Part shown: piece by piece, positions 24,231 through 36,420 of the stretch
Numbering within the stretch: position 1 is the first letter of the stretch
Layout: the number at the start of each line of letters is the position of its first letter
Source of the DNA: Uranotaenia lowii
Taxonomy: Eukaryota; Arthropoda; Insecta; Diptera; Culicidae
Direction: 5' to 3'
Assembly (NCBI RefSeq): GCF_029784155.1
Contig: NC_073693.1
Span: 26,634,002-26,698,001 of the forward strand
DNA: 64,000 nt
Notes under the pieces: generated by a model
The model's input: the letters and a program-made list of their open reading frames with translations, nothing else
Database searches by the model: none
What the model was told of the DNA's origin: nothing
Program-made: the position numbers and the translations under genes

Positions 24231-25427
24231 TTTCAACAAAAAAAAATGAATAAAACCAACACCTACTTTATTTGGGACACAAAATATATGAGACTCCACT
24301 CAATCAACCTGCAACCGGGTTGGAATAAAATTGTATTGAGTTTGCAAATCATTCAATTAGCACTGTAGCTCGATGATGGGGTTAAAGCTAATCCTAGAAA
24401 ACCCACTTTACCGAGCCAGTAAATTTGGTTATGTTGGAGAACCCATCAACTGCCGATGGATTGTTCTAGGGCACGGTGTATTTGCTTAACATTTTTTTCA
24501 ATTTAAAATTTTGAAACTTATAGTTATATGGGGTAAACGAACAAAAAAAAAATTTCCAGAGGGAAAGCACAATATGAGGTTCTATCATGAAAGTTAGCGT
24601 ATATGAGCTGTTGTTATTGAATTAACTCTAAAGTTCACAACTCCATTTTTTTACGAAGAATTATTAAACCGGCGTAAAACCAAGACCAATCATAATTTGA
24701 TCCGAGTGTTTTTCGATCTAGAAAGTTATTGGTGGTAAAGTCTAAAAGTTGCCACAATTCTGAAATAACTTTTGGAGATAATAAAACATCCTCAGTTTGG
24801 AAGAGAGCAGAAACATAAACCCCGTCTAAAGTCGGGGTTAGGAAACAACGACAACAATTGGACAAATATGCACAATATTCTTTTTTCATGATGGTTGAAA
24901 TATTTCATTTATTTGGTCGGGATTCGACCCGATCGAACTGAACGCCATCAGCATTTTTTCGAGACACTTGAACTTTATGTGCAAATATTTTCATCTAGGA
25001 GCAAAATATTTGATGTTTAATAGCTGGAATGAATATTTTATAATTCCATGAATTCATTTTAGTCAATCGTATTTGGTTTTGCGATCTAGGATATGAACAA
25101 TTCGAGATATAGTTTCTGTTGTTTTTAAATTTTTTAATGGCGCTCTATGAAACAGTTTAAATCAGGAAATAGGGAAAGCAGTCATTTTACTTGCTGGGGT
25201 TTACAAATGAAAGATATGTATTATGTAGTTAGTTTGGCATAGTCAAATTGAATTTTGACGATTTTGAGAAACAAAACAAAATATTCTTGAGTCGTAATTT
25301 TCCAAGCGTAAGAAGAAAAGATAAGCCAGCTATCATGTGTAAATATTTGTAATCCATATCTCTAATAATTATGAAGGTATTTAAAAAACAAGTATTCTTC
25401 ATTTGGACTCAAAGCCACCCCCTGGAC
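24231..25427. other. AT-rich spacer, nothing firm
   Basis: An 84-codon frame on the minus strand (24635-24889) has ordinary amino-acid composition but no recognisable domain. A B-box-like word, GGTCGAATCCC on the minus strand near 24,926, lacks a matching A box. No feature can be supported. Confidence 0.4.
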
Positions 25428-25814
25428 TAAGGTGACCAGATTGCCCGATTTTTTCCGTGTTTGCCCGGATATTTAATACCAAATTTGGGAACAGTCCAGC
25501 CCTGTCAGATTGCTCGAATTTCATTAGAAAAAGCTCGGATTTGGCCGATTTTAATTTTTGTCCAATAAACAATTTGTTTTTTTTTGCCTCCGAAACGAAA
25601 TTTGTTGTACAAGTATTGCAAAAATTACCATGAAAAGGTTCTGAAAGCCTTAAATACCATTTAAAATCTGTCGATAAGTTTTGATGAATTTTTTTTAACA
25701 TTTTTTTAATTTTTGTTGAACCTACCTTCTGGGATTTCACAAAATTTGCCCGGATTTTTGGTCGTGCATCAAATGCATCCTGAATACGCGGTAAACAAAA
25801 TTCCGTTAATCTAA
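25428..25814 (+). mobile_element. TAAGGTTGCC-family element, near full length
   Basis: The 5' end TAAGGTGACCAGATTGCCC starts at 25,428, and the decayed 3' end is CCGTTAATCTAA at 25,814. Between them lie TTTGCCCGGATATTTAATACC, the AACGAAATTTGTTGTACAAG core, AAGTTTTGATGAATT and AAATTTGCCCGGATTTTTGG. Flanking 8-mers CCCTGGAC and CCCTAGAA agree at six of eight positions and are a plausible old target duplication. The 168-codon minus-strand frame across it is translated repeat. Confidence 0.75.
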
Positions 25815-27235
25815 CCCTAGAACCAATGTCACTCCGCAGGACGGTAGTTGTTTTTTTTTTCACTTTAATATTTTTGTTTGAACAAAAGACTGCGTCGATT
25901 TTCACGAATCAAAATTATGGTTTTAGACAAAATTGTTTAGCCGAAAGTTTCCTTAACAGGCTTGGTTTCAGAACAAAAAATAATAAAAGAATGAAAACTT
26001 AAATTATCTTATACAAACATATTAACTCAGAAAAACGTTTCTCTAAAATTCTGCAAACTTGAAAATCCAATCAGTCTGTTCATCAATGCAACGTGAAAAA
26101 AGTAATTTTTTAGAGCTTTTTGAATCATGTTGCAGTTCTAAACGTTGGAAGTTTATTTAATTTCCAAGCATAACTTTTCATTTTTCAAATGATTCACCGA
26201 ATTTTTATTTCAAAGATCTGCGTTGAGAAAAAACTTGAATGCATTAATAATCATAAAAAACTGATTGAGAAAATTCAAAAATTTTATTCCTTCTTGTAAA
26301 CATATAAGGATTTTGAATATCAAAATAAATGATTAAAGATTTGCGGCTCAAATCTAATTTACCTTCTTTATTTTCGAGATCAATTTCAGTTTTTGGTTTC
26401 AAGATTCAAACTTCCTTATTGAATTGATAAGTGAGGCTTAAGATTAGATTGTGATAAGAAACTGACTCTGATTTAAATACTATAAGTAGGTTTTCGTTAT
26501 CGATAATTGAAATAATGAATCTACAACTTAACGCAATTCTGACATTGATTCCTTTTTTTTATCGTAGTACTCAACAATGAGCTTAATCTGAACTTGGAAT
26601 TCAAAACTTGAGTTCTAAATATAAAATCTGTCTTAAACTTAAATATGCAGACGGAATCTCTAATTGAAAATCTTAATTCTAGGTTTTCAATATATATTCT
26701 TTACTTTCAAACGAACTTGTAAATCTGAAAGAAAATGTCAATGAATAATTTGATTCTTGTTTTTTTTTTTTCATTATAGATCATCATTTTGAAGCTTAAA
26801 CAAATAAGGATTTTTCAAAAGAATAAGTAGTTATAACAATGCAGGTTTAGAGTAATTTTTTCAAAAAACCACGATTGGTTTGGACCTCCGAAATTTTTTA
26901 AAAAACCTTTATTCTTTCCTTAATTCTTCAAAATACGATAATTCTGCAAAATTTTAAATGAAAACTTCACTCTAGCAAAATTTTCGATATTTCCTAAAGC
27001 ATAAGTCATAAGCAAAACCATTTACAGTCTTCAACAAAGTTGTTGAATGAGTTAAAATCTTTAAAATCAAACACTCAAAGTTCTTCATGAATGGCCACAG
27101 AAACAGTATCTATTCAATTTTTTTAAAATTGGTTTATTTATTTTTTAAGAGGTGTGTTTCTGCAACTTCAACATCTCTGCAAGATCTGAATGCTTGATTG
27201 AATGAAAGATAAAAAAATAGATTCAAAATCAGTGA
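25815..27235. other. AT-rich low-complexity spacer
   Basis: Very AT-rich, with AAATCTGAA/AATTCTAA-type quasi-repetitive words at about 26,400-26,740. No gene or terminus is visible. Confidence 0.4.
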
Positions 27236-27239
27236 TTAG

Positions 27240-27480
27240 TGTGCATATAAACAGCTATCAAAAATCGATTTTATTCAAAATTGATCAGTTTTAAAATTTA
27301 CACTCGCCATACTTGTTACATATTAAGGTGATAGACAAAATCTGACCAACTCAGGACGCCTAAATCTTCCAAAATCCGTTTCTTAAACCTAAGCACAAAA
27401 ATGCTGTTTCCTTGTGTTATAAAAATCATTTTTATTTGATATGCAAAACCTTGTTTTGATGCAGGATAACAACAAGATTT
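27240..27480 (-). repeat. Dispersed repeat R1, inverted copy near 27 kb
   Basis: This aligns in reverse complement to about 12,940-13,190. Landmarks are AAATTGATCAGTTTTAAAAT, GGTGATAGACAAAATCTGACC, TCAGGACGCC, TTCCAAAAT and a TGCTGTTTCCTTGTGTTAT segment. The limits are soft and divergence is high. Confidence 0.5.
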
Positions 27481-27654
27481 TAAATTCCTTTTTTGTCGCA
27501 GTGGTGTTTCAAACTGAAAGTTCTATTCCTATCTGGAAAAAGTAGTTAAGATTTTGATAACTTAATTTATATAAAAAAACATCTGAAGTGAGATTTTTTA
27601 CTTTAAAATATGGTATTTGGTGCTGGATTCCAATGAATAAAAAAGAAAAAAATT

Positions 27655-28470
27655 GCAAAGTTATCAGAATTCTGAATCAGGCATTAGAATAATTGCTCTT
27701 GTATCACCTGGGTCATCCATCAGTATGATGTATGATTTTAAATACCGATGGCCATACTGAGTTCTGATTGTGGATTTAATCCCGGATTCAGGTCGTGGAT
27801 CCTGATTCTGAATTCTGATCCTACACCACGATGTAGAATTTTCCGATACTAATCTTGATTCCAATGTTTGAATAATTCATCTCGATCCTGAATCATTGCT
27901 GCAGATGCTTGTACTGGATATTAATCCATGATCCTACATTTCGATCATTAACCCAGTTCCCAGATTCTGATTCAGACCTCCTGATATCCAAATATTGATT
28001 TCAAATTCTGATTTTGTTAACTGATCCTGGGCTTTGATCTCAGAATCTGATACTGGATTGAAGTCCAGCTCCTGATTCAAAATTCCAGACCCTGATCTAG
28101 GATCTTTATTAATTTTGAAAACATGATCTTAAGTACTGATCCTTATCCTAGATGTTGAATCCTGATCCTGAAACTCTGATCTTGAATTAAGATCACAATT
28201 TTGGATTCAAATCCTGATTTAGGATCCTTGTTGATCCTCGATTCTGACACTATATTTTTTCTCCTGAATCTGGATCGAAGTTTTGGATTCCGATTTCTGA
28301 TCTCGATCGCGATCACATATTCAGAATACTTGATCCTAATACTAGTTCAAGCGTCTGAACTATTTTTGGAATTTAAATTCAGAAATATTTTTATCTTTTT
28401 TTTTAAATTCTGATCATGTATCCTGAAATTTGAACTTGATCGTAGTTCCAGGCTATTGAATCTTAATACT
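27655..28470. repeat. Degenerate CTGATCCTGAATC-type repeat tract
   Basis: About 800 bp is dominated by irregular variants of TGATCCTGATTCTGAATC on the plus strand, with no constant period. Short frames (66 and 70 codons) read arginine/isoleucine/glutamine or leucine/isoleucine/aspartate-rich repeats and are not credible proteins. It looks like an old, heavily mutated short tandem repeat. Confidence 0.75.
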
Positions 28471-28529
28471 GATTATGTTCTTTTTTTTAATTTTTTTTTT
28501 TTTGTAGCAAGATTGAAAACCGCTTAAAC

Positions 28530-29028
28530 TAAGCTTGCCAGATTGCCCGGTTTTATCCGGGTTTGCCAGGATATTTGATGCAAAATTTCGAGAAAGTCCG
28601 GTCCGGCCCGGTTGCCCGGATATCGTGAAAAAAGTCCGGATATTGCCCGGATTTTTTCACAATTTTCACAAAGAAACCAAAATAAAATCAAAGTTTTTGA
28701 GTAAGTTTCAGCAAAATCGATTAACGGTATGGAAATTTTCAACGGTTGTTTTAAATAATTTCGCTGATTTACTTTTATAAACTTTTAAATATTTAAGTGT
28801 TCCAAAAAGATTTTGGAAGTCTGCAACTACATTAATAAAATATTAATTTCATTTTTTTGCAGTTTTTCTTTGCTTTTATATATAATAACACCTTTATTTT
28901 GCCCGGTTTTTGCCCGGTTTTTGGATTTGAAGAATTGAAATCCATGCCCGGATTTCGCCAGGTTTTTTTGAAAAAATGCCCGGAATTGCTAGGTCCGGAT
29001 GGGAGTGGAAAAAATTCTGGCAACCTTA
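28530..29028 (+). mobile_element. TAAGGTTGCC-family element, full length with perfect 8-bp target duplication
   Basis: This 499-bp element starts TAAGCTTGCCAGATTGCCCG and ends TCTGGCAACCTTA, giving 13-bp terminal inverted repeats with one mismatch. It is flanked on both sides by GCTTAAAC (28,522-28,529 and 29,029-29,036). Subterminal regions are rich in GCCCGG/CCGGGC words. An 8-bp duplication with short terminal repeats is typical of hAT transposons, though P-type elements also give 8 bp. No transposase is encoded, so it must be moved in trans. Confidence 0.88.
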
Positions 29029-29036
29029 GCTTAAAC

Positions 29037-29390
29037 CATTTGAAGGTAATAATAATAAACTGTTCTGTTTTCGACACAAGATATATTTTTGCTTGAATCC
29101 GTATTGAAATTTTTTTCTATTTCAAATGTTTTTACAAAGGAAATGTATTTTGAATTGCCCTTTTATTTGGATGAATGAATCTTTTGAAGCTGATCGTTTA
29201 TGTAACATATAAATAATTCAAATTGAACTTTTCATCACTCTTCAGCAAAGCATTTTTTTATCTCACTAGTAAAAGATGACGTGGATCTTAATGTGTTGGT
29301 AACAGACTTTATGAAACAGTAAACTTCCCCTCAATCAGGATGTCTTTCGGGACACCTAATTTGTTCTGGAATTTTATTTTATATGTAACT
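29037..29390. other. AT-rich spacer, nothing recognised
   Basis: Short AT-rich interval between a mobile element and a moderate-GC island. Confidence 0.4.
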
Positions 29391-30120
29391 CTAGTGTTAC
29401 ATTTCGCCGTAATTTCACTTCAAAACCCCTTTAAAAACACACCGTGATAAAGAATATTCAGCGATGGCATCCGCCTACACTTTTGAAAAAAAAGTTCACC
29501 GTTGTTGTTGCCCCCAGCGCCATCACACAGTGAAAAAGTGGCGATGGATGGTGATACAATTGCAATTAATTTGATATGAAAAAGTTTTATTCGTGCTGCT
29601 GCTCCACCCCCGCAAGCCAGCCAGATAGTCGGATCATAAATTGTTATGAAAATACTATCGTTCGGGATATCTCCGGGGAAGTTTAGCTGCAAGCGGATTC
29701 ATCAGTGGCTTTTATCCGGTTATAATTCAAGCTCGGTGCTTTTCTCTACAGATTTTTTTTTTTCACTCTCCCGGAACTGAGCTTGTGAATGAGAAAAAGG
29801 GAAAGAGTGAGGAGGTCGCTTGATGGATCATCCTGGTTTACTGTTTTGCCCCGGCTGGCGTGAGTAGATCAGCAATGGTGCGGGGGCGTAGGATGTGACC
29901 TGTGTGGGGGTGAGCTGATGAGGCATCGAGACGAGGCTTGTGGCGTCTACTGGTATGATGGATCTATCCGGGACTTGGATATCGTTCATCATCGCCGCCG
30001 TTCACTTAGCTCGAGCTAGCTAGGCTAGGCTGCTGGAGGATAAACTTGGCTTGGCTCGACTCGGTTATTTACTATATTTGGTTCATTTTCCGGGCGATGG
30101 AGTGCCACAGCCTTTGTGAA
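29391..30120. other. Moderate-GC island without a recognisable gene
   Basis: Balanced composition with GTTGTTGTTGC, GCTGCTGCTCC and CGCCGCCG words. The longest frame is 90 codons (29420-29692 minus), without a domain. A small AGCTCGAGCTAGCTAGGC palindromic patch lies at about 30,008-30,030. Confidence 0.4.
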
Positions 30121-31080
30121 ACTATTTGCTAGGCCAGCTGGGGCCAAGCCAACTTTAAGAATCAATAAATAAAGTTTTGTATGATAATTATCGAGTTTAA
30201 AAAAATTCTTAGTACGCAAAGAATGCAATTTCTGTGGGTTTGTGTGTTTGTCCTCTATAGGCTCAACCATCTTAAGAGCTAGAGAGCTGAAATTTGGCAT
30301 GGTTCCTCATTAGGACCTGGAATGATGGAAATTGTTTTCAGATGTTTTCGGATGACCCCTGTTGGGTATTTTTCAAATAAAACTCTAATGAAGGTTCAAA
30401 TGAAATGTAAAACAAAAATTCCAAGTAAATGATCAATTTTTTTTTTTTGGAAAATCCAAGGACATAGTAATTCCTACCAAAAGGAAACAAAAAGATGCTG
30501 CTAAGTTCATACACTTTAAACTCAATTGATTGACTGGCGCAATATGAAAAAAGTCGAACTAACATTTTATTTAAAGAATTTAAAGGCTTAGGATATAAGT
30601 TTTTATATCCTAAAAAAAATATCTAATTTTTGTGGTTACGCCTTTTTGTGGTAAATATTTCCCCAAATTAATAGGTGGAATAGTATTTCGACATTTGTAT
30701 TGAGAACCAATCTGCTCAAAATCTAAAATGATACTAGAAAAACAGTTCTTGTAAACAAAACCAAATATTATCAATTTTTCATCTGTTTTCCTCATATTGA
30801 AGGTGAATGAACCTTCCTATTTTCAACAGATTTTTTTAAATAGCTTCTTAAATTCTGTGTTATATTCATGAAAATAAATGTGAAAATCTGGTCTTAAATC
30901 ATCGCTTTACTTGAAATACTGCTAAAAAAAGACATTCAAATAGTTTTTTTCGATCATAACTCTCATCACATCACAAGTTTATTCACTGGAAACATTTTTG
31001 CTCCTTTTGATCTTTTGATCTCTTTCCTTCAATTTCTCTTAAATTCATTTTTGGTTACTGAATCCAAGTTAAAAAATCTC
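30121..31080. other. AT-rich spacer with a weak Helitron-leader-like patch
   Basis: Around 30,230-30,305 the words TGTGTGTTTGTCCTCTATAG and GAGCTGAAATTTGGCATGG resemble the leader motif seen in many insect Helitrons, but no TC start or CTAG end can be paired. The rest is AT-rich with no gene. Confidence 0.3.
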
Positions 31081-32230
31081 TCAAAGTTTCTGTCTTCAAT
31101 CCCACCACAAAAATCCATTCACAGCGCGAACGTGAAGAAATCCGCACAATGGATTGCCCTCCTGAATCATTGACTATATTAAAATTGTCAAGCAACATTC
31201 CCCATCCACAATCCATCAACAGACGACGACACGCAAGGCAATTTCAGGATGCTGTGACAGTGCATTAATCACGTACTGCATTCCAACAATCCTTCCGTTT
31301 TCCAATGGCATCATCGTCCTCATCATCATTTTGAAAAAGAGGGAGGGAGCTTGTTGGTGGAATAACCAAAGAACCACCGGCGAGGACGGGGGAGGGATCA
31401 AAACAGGAAAACGTCTCAATCGTGTTTGCACAAACGATTAGCTTCCTGGCGTGCCAATCATAGAGTCGCTTCATCCCCCCTTTCCTTCCCGATTTTCCGG
31501 AAATAATGTCATCCGAACATATGAACATTCCTGGTCGAAGTCAATCCTGCTTCCAGTTGCTGCTCCTCGCATCGTCCATCGATTCGATCCGGAGAACGGA
31601 AAGCAATTCGGGTGTCGAAAGACCACAGGAAACCACAGGATTTTCTCACACTGCCAAGCTTGCTGGTGCTGGGGAAATAGACCGTGCATAAAATCAGAGA
31701 AGGGAACCAGTCCCTGGTAAGGGGGGATGATACTCAGTAATATTTCCCGCAGACGCCATCGTCATTCAAGTGGTTTGGAGAGGAAAATTTTGCTGATCGA
31801 AGCACCCAATTCAGCAATCCGACCAGCATCCGCACCACACTAGACAGTGCCACTAATCTGCTGGCGAGACCCGGAATCAGAAGAATAATGGCGCAAAGAT
31901 GGGTTTGGGGTTGAATTTTTAAGACCATATCGGTTAAGCGAAGAGGATGGCGTTTAGATCGGGCTTAGACTGTCAATTGCAACCATAAGCATCATCCCCC
32001 CTTTCCACGAGCTGTTCTTGATGTCAGGGGAACATATTTCATCGTTTCGTCACGGATTCGGAACAAGTGTTTGATGCAATGGGAATTTGAAGCTGAGGGA
32101 GCTGAGGGAAAATATCTGGTTTGGCGTTCTGTGACATCGAGAATACTTAATCAGTTTCCAAGAGCTGTGAGGAGGTGCTCAACAATGGCCTACATTCTTC
32201 CGATTTTTGCTGAACATTATTACCTTCAAA
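31081..32230. other. Moderate-GC island without a recognisable gene
   Basis: Balanced composition. Overlapping short frames of 60-90 codons exist on both strands at 31,216-31,930, none with a recognisable domain or convincing start context. Overlap of many frames on both strands fits GC-richer noncoding DNA better than a gene. Confidence 0.4.
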
Positions 32231-33180
32231 TCGAACAATAAGACTATAACTAAATCACCAAAAACATGTATTTACTTATTAATTTTTCCTCATGTTAAAA
32301 CTGTAGCTAATTGAAAAAAAAATAAATCTTTAAAAACACAAAGAAAAAACTTGAAACAATAAACCAATATAAAGCAGATTCCAATCGCGGAAAACTATTG
32401 CAAGGGCAAAAGTAAATTTTCTCATTCTGGGCGGAGAGAAGCCATCAATAACACCAGCCAGTCATTGATCGCGAGTTTCAGCAGCAAGCGAAATTAATCG
32501 TTTCATTGGCGAGTGCAATCCATCTAATCGGGAGTTATAAATGACTGGTCGGAAATTTTGACGCTTCTAGGAAATTTACTGCTGCACATAAGATGGAAAC
32601 GTTTTGTTTTTACTTCCGTCCTTCGATTTACAATAATTAATTACTAAAAGTGCGGAGGTTATCGATGCGGGAGAATAAGGAAGAGAAATACAATGGAATG
32701 CCAAACTATGATTCTTACTCTGCGGGAATAAAGTTTCTCACAGTTAAAGCTTTGTATCAAAACAAAACCAAACTATATCGATTAAAATATTTATTTGAAC
32801 ATTGAAAATAAAATATTTTTCTTTACCGATTAATGAATTCATAGTGTTTTCAGTGATGAACTTAAACAAATTTTCAAAAGATATTGGGATCAAGTTGCCA
32901 ACTTGCAAAAAATATTTTCAGGGATATAATATTCTATATGAGACTGGTCCTTAACAATAAAAAAATTAAAATTATAATTTGGAAAATTCAGTTCATTTGG
33001 CTGAAGCACGAGCTGGCGCAACCGACTTCAAATTTGTATGGAGATACTCGGCAAAATTTATGAAAAATCAACACACCTTCATTCGTTATGTTCTAACACA
33101 TGCAGTATGTGTGCTTCTTTTTTCAAGAATGCAAAATTGAAAATTGAACAACGAGAAAAAAGTTTAAGTAGGTAATTTTT
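32231..33180. other. AT-rich spacer left of array 3
   Basis: AT-rich sequence; no frame of interest and no recognisable termini. Confidence 0.4.
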
Positions 33181-35870
33181 ACCATTTTTGTCATTTTTTC
33201 ATTCTTGTCATTTTTATCGTATTTGTCTTTTTTGTCATTTTTGTCATTTTTGTCATTTTTGTCATTTTTGTCATTTTTGTCATTTTTGTCATTTTTGTCA
33301 TTTTTGTCATTTTTGTCATTTTTGTCATTTTTGTCATTTTTGTCATTTTTGTCATTTTTGTCATTTTTGTCATTTTTGTCATTTTTGTCATTTTTGTCAT
33401 TTTTGTCATTTTTGTCATTTTTGTCATTTTTGTCATTTTTGTCATTTTTGTCATTTTTGTCATTTTTGTCATTTTTGTCATTTTTGTCATTTTTGTCATT
33501 TTTGTCATTTTTGTCATTTTTGTCATTTTTGTCATTTTTGTCATTTTTGTCATTTTTGTCATTTTTGTCATTTTTGTCATTTTTGTCATTTTTGTCATTT
33601 TTGTCATTTTTGTCATTTTTGTCATTTTTGTCATTTTTGTCATTTTTGTCATTTTTGTCATTTTTGTCATTTTTGTCATTTTTGTCATTTTTGTCATTTT
33701 TGTCATTTTTGTCATTTTTGTCATTTTTGACATTTTTGTCATTTTTGTCATTTTTGTCATTTTTGTCATTTTTGTTATTTTTGTCATTTTTGTTATTTTT
33801 GTCATTTTTGTCATTTTTGTCATTTTTGTCATTTGTGTCATTTTTGTCATTTGTGTCATTTTTGTCATTTTTGTCATTTTTGTCATTTTTGTCATTTTTG
33901 TCATTTTTGTCATTTTTGTCATTTTTGTCATTTTTGTCATTTTTGTCATTTTTGTCATTTTTGTCATTTTTGTCATTTTTGTCATTTTTGTCATTTTTGT
34001 CATTTTTGTCATTTTTGTCATTTTTGTCATTTTTGTCATTTTTGTCATTTTTGTCATTTTTGTCATTTTTGTCATTTTTGTCATTTTTGTCATTTTTGTC
34101 ATTTTTGTCATTTTTGTCATTTTTGTCATTTTTGTCATTTTTGTCATTTTTGTCATTTTTGTCATTTTTGTCATTTTTGTCATTTTTGTCATTTTTGTCA
34201 TTTTTGTCATTTTTGTCATTTTTGTCATTTTTGTCATTTTTGTCATTTTTGTCATTTTTGTCATTTTTGTCATTTTTGTCATTTTTGTCATTTTTGTCAT
34301 TTTTGTCATTTTTGTCATTTTTGTCATTTTTGTCATTTTTGTCATTTTTGTCATTTTTGTCATTTTTGTCATTTTTGTCATTTTTGTCATTTTTGTTTTT
34401 TTTGTCATTTTTGTCATTTTTGTCATTTTTGTCATTTTTGTCATTTTTTTCATTTTTGTCATTTTTGTCATTTTTGTCATTTTTGTCATTTTTGTCATTT
34501 TTGTCATTTTTGTCATTTTTGTCATTTTTGTCATTTTTGTCATTTTTGTCATTTTTGTCATTTTTGTCATTTTTGTCATTTTTGTCATTTTTGTCATTTT
34601 TGTCATTTTTGTCATTTTTGTCATTTTTGTCATTTTTGTCATTTGTGTCATTTTTGTCATTTGTGTCATTTTTGTCATTTTTGTCATTTTTGTCATTTTT
34701 GTCATTTTTGTCATTTTTGTCATTTTTGTCATTTTTGTCATTTTTGTCATTTTTGTCATTTTTGTCATTTTTGTCATTTTTGTCATTTTTGTCATTTTTG
34801 TCATTTTTGTCATTTTTGTCATTTTTGTCATTTTTGTCATTTTTGTCATTTTTGTCATTTTTGTCATTTTTGTCATTTTTGTCATTTTTGTCATTTTTGT
34901 CATTTTTGTCATTTTTGTCATTTTTGTCATTTTTGTCATTTTTGTCATTTTTGTCATTTTTGTCATTTTTGTCATTTTTGTCATTTTTGTCATTTTTGTC
35001 ATTTTTGTCATTTTTGTCATTTTTGTCATTTTTGTCATTTTTGTCATTTTTGTCATTTTTGTCATTTTTGTCATTTTTGTCATTTTTGTCATTTTTGTCA
35101 TTTTTGTCATTTTTGTCATTTTTGTCATTTTTGTCATTTTTGTCATTTTTGTCATTTTTGTCATTTTTGTCATTTTTGTCATTTTTGTCATTTTTGTCAT
35201 TTTTGTCATTTTTGTCATTTTTGTCATTTTTGTCATTTTTGTCATTTTTGTCATTTTTGTTTTTTTTTTCATTTTTGTCATTTTTGTCATTTTTGTCATT
35301 TTTGTCATTTTTTTCATTTTTGTCATTTTTGTCATTTTTGTCATTTTTGTCATTTTTGTCATTTTTGTCATTTTTGTCATTTTTGTCATTTTTGTCATTT
35401 TTGTCATTTTTGTCATTTTTGTCATTTTTGTCATTTTTGTCATTTTTGTCATTTTTGTCATTTTTGTCATTTTTGTCATTTTTGTCATTTTTGTCATTTT
35501 TGTCATTTTTGTCATTTTTGTCATTTTTGTCATTTTTGTCATTTTTGTCATTTTTGTCATTTTTGTCATTTTTGTCATTTTTGTCATTTTTGTCATTTTT
35601 GTCATTTTTGTCATTTTTGTCATTTTTGTCATTTTTGTCATTTTTGTCATTTTTGTCATTTTTGTCATTTTTGTCATTTTTGTCATTTTTGTCATTTTTG
35701 TCATTTTTGTCATTTTTGTCATTTTTGTCATTTTTGTCATTTTTGTCATTTTTGTCATTTTTGTCATTTTTGTCATTTTTGTCATTTTTGTCATTTTTGT
35801 CATTTTTGTCATTTTTGTCATTTTTGTCATTTTTGTCATTTTTTCATTTTTGTTAATTTTTTTTGTGCAA
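33181..35870. repeat. 9-bp satellite array 3, unit ATTTTTGTC
   Basis: About 295 tandem units run in the orientation of array 1. The 9-bp phase is unbroken for about 2.6 kb. The left edge (33,181-33,235) and right edge (35,840-35,870) are degenerate. Variant units mark a larger duplication. A pair of ATTTGTGTC units at 33,831/33,849 recurs at 34,641/34,659 (offset 810). A GTTTTTTTT-type unit at 34,395 recurs at 35,259, and a TTTTTTTC unit at 34,449 recurs at 35,313 (both offset 864). Frames of 707-883 codons here (repeats of SFL, CHF or MTK) are artefacts. Confidence 0.98.
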
Positions 35871-36420
35871 TTTTTTTTGCCATTTTTTTATCAGCTAGAC
35901 TTACTACTGCTAGCTACTTACAGACATTTTGCCTTAAAAAAAACAAAATGGGCTAATGGAAAATAAGAAAAAAATGGTTTTTAACTTTAGTTCATTTTTA
36001 ATGAAAGTTGGCGGTTTTGTTAAATTAATGATTTGACGAGTGAATGGGCCTTGTTTAAACATACCCATAAAATGCATATCTTAGTTGGTTCAGTATTATT
36101 TTTAGCTTAAATTCATAGTTTAGATTCTCCTCTTTCGATGTGTCAGACAATATTGTCATATTTATTTTTCTCTGCTTGGTGAAACCTTATTGAAAGTGTT
36201 TGAATATTTAGATTGAAATAAATCTACATGAATTGTGATATTTTCATGACACTGGGGTATTATAAGGAAAAAATCATATTTGCCTTGGCCAATAACAGCA
36301 TTTTAAACAAATTGGTAATATTTTGCAGACTTAAAATGTAACAGATTCATCAAAACACGAATGGAGCGTATTAGCCATATGGAGCTTTATATGAACTTCC
36401 CCCTGTATGAAAAGAATTAA
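35871..36420. other. AT-rich spacer right of array 3
   Basis: Low-GC sequence with no recognisable gene or element. Confidence 0.4.

Noticed and set aside
24915..24945. tRNA T-arm-like CGGGTCGAATCCCG on the minus strand
   Set aside because: The loop is one base short, and no D-arm, anticodon arm or A box is visible upstream.
25399..25905. 168-codon minus-strand frame
   Set aside because: It lies across a TAAGGTTGCC-family element, and similar peptide words (for example IRANL and GHL) appear in other copies of the element.
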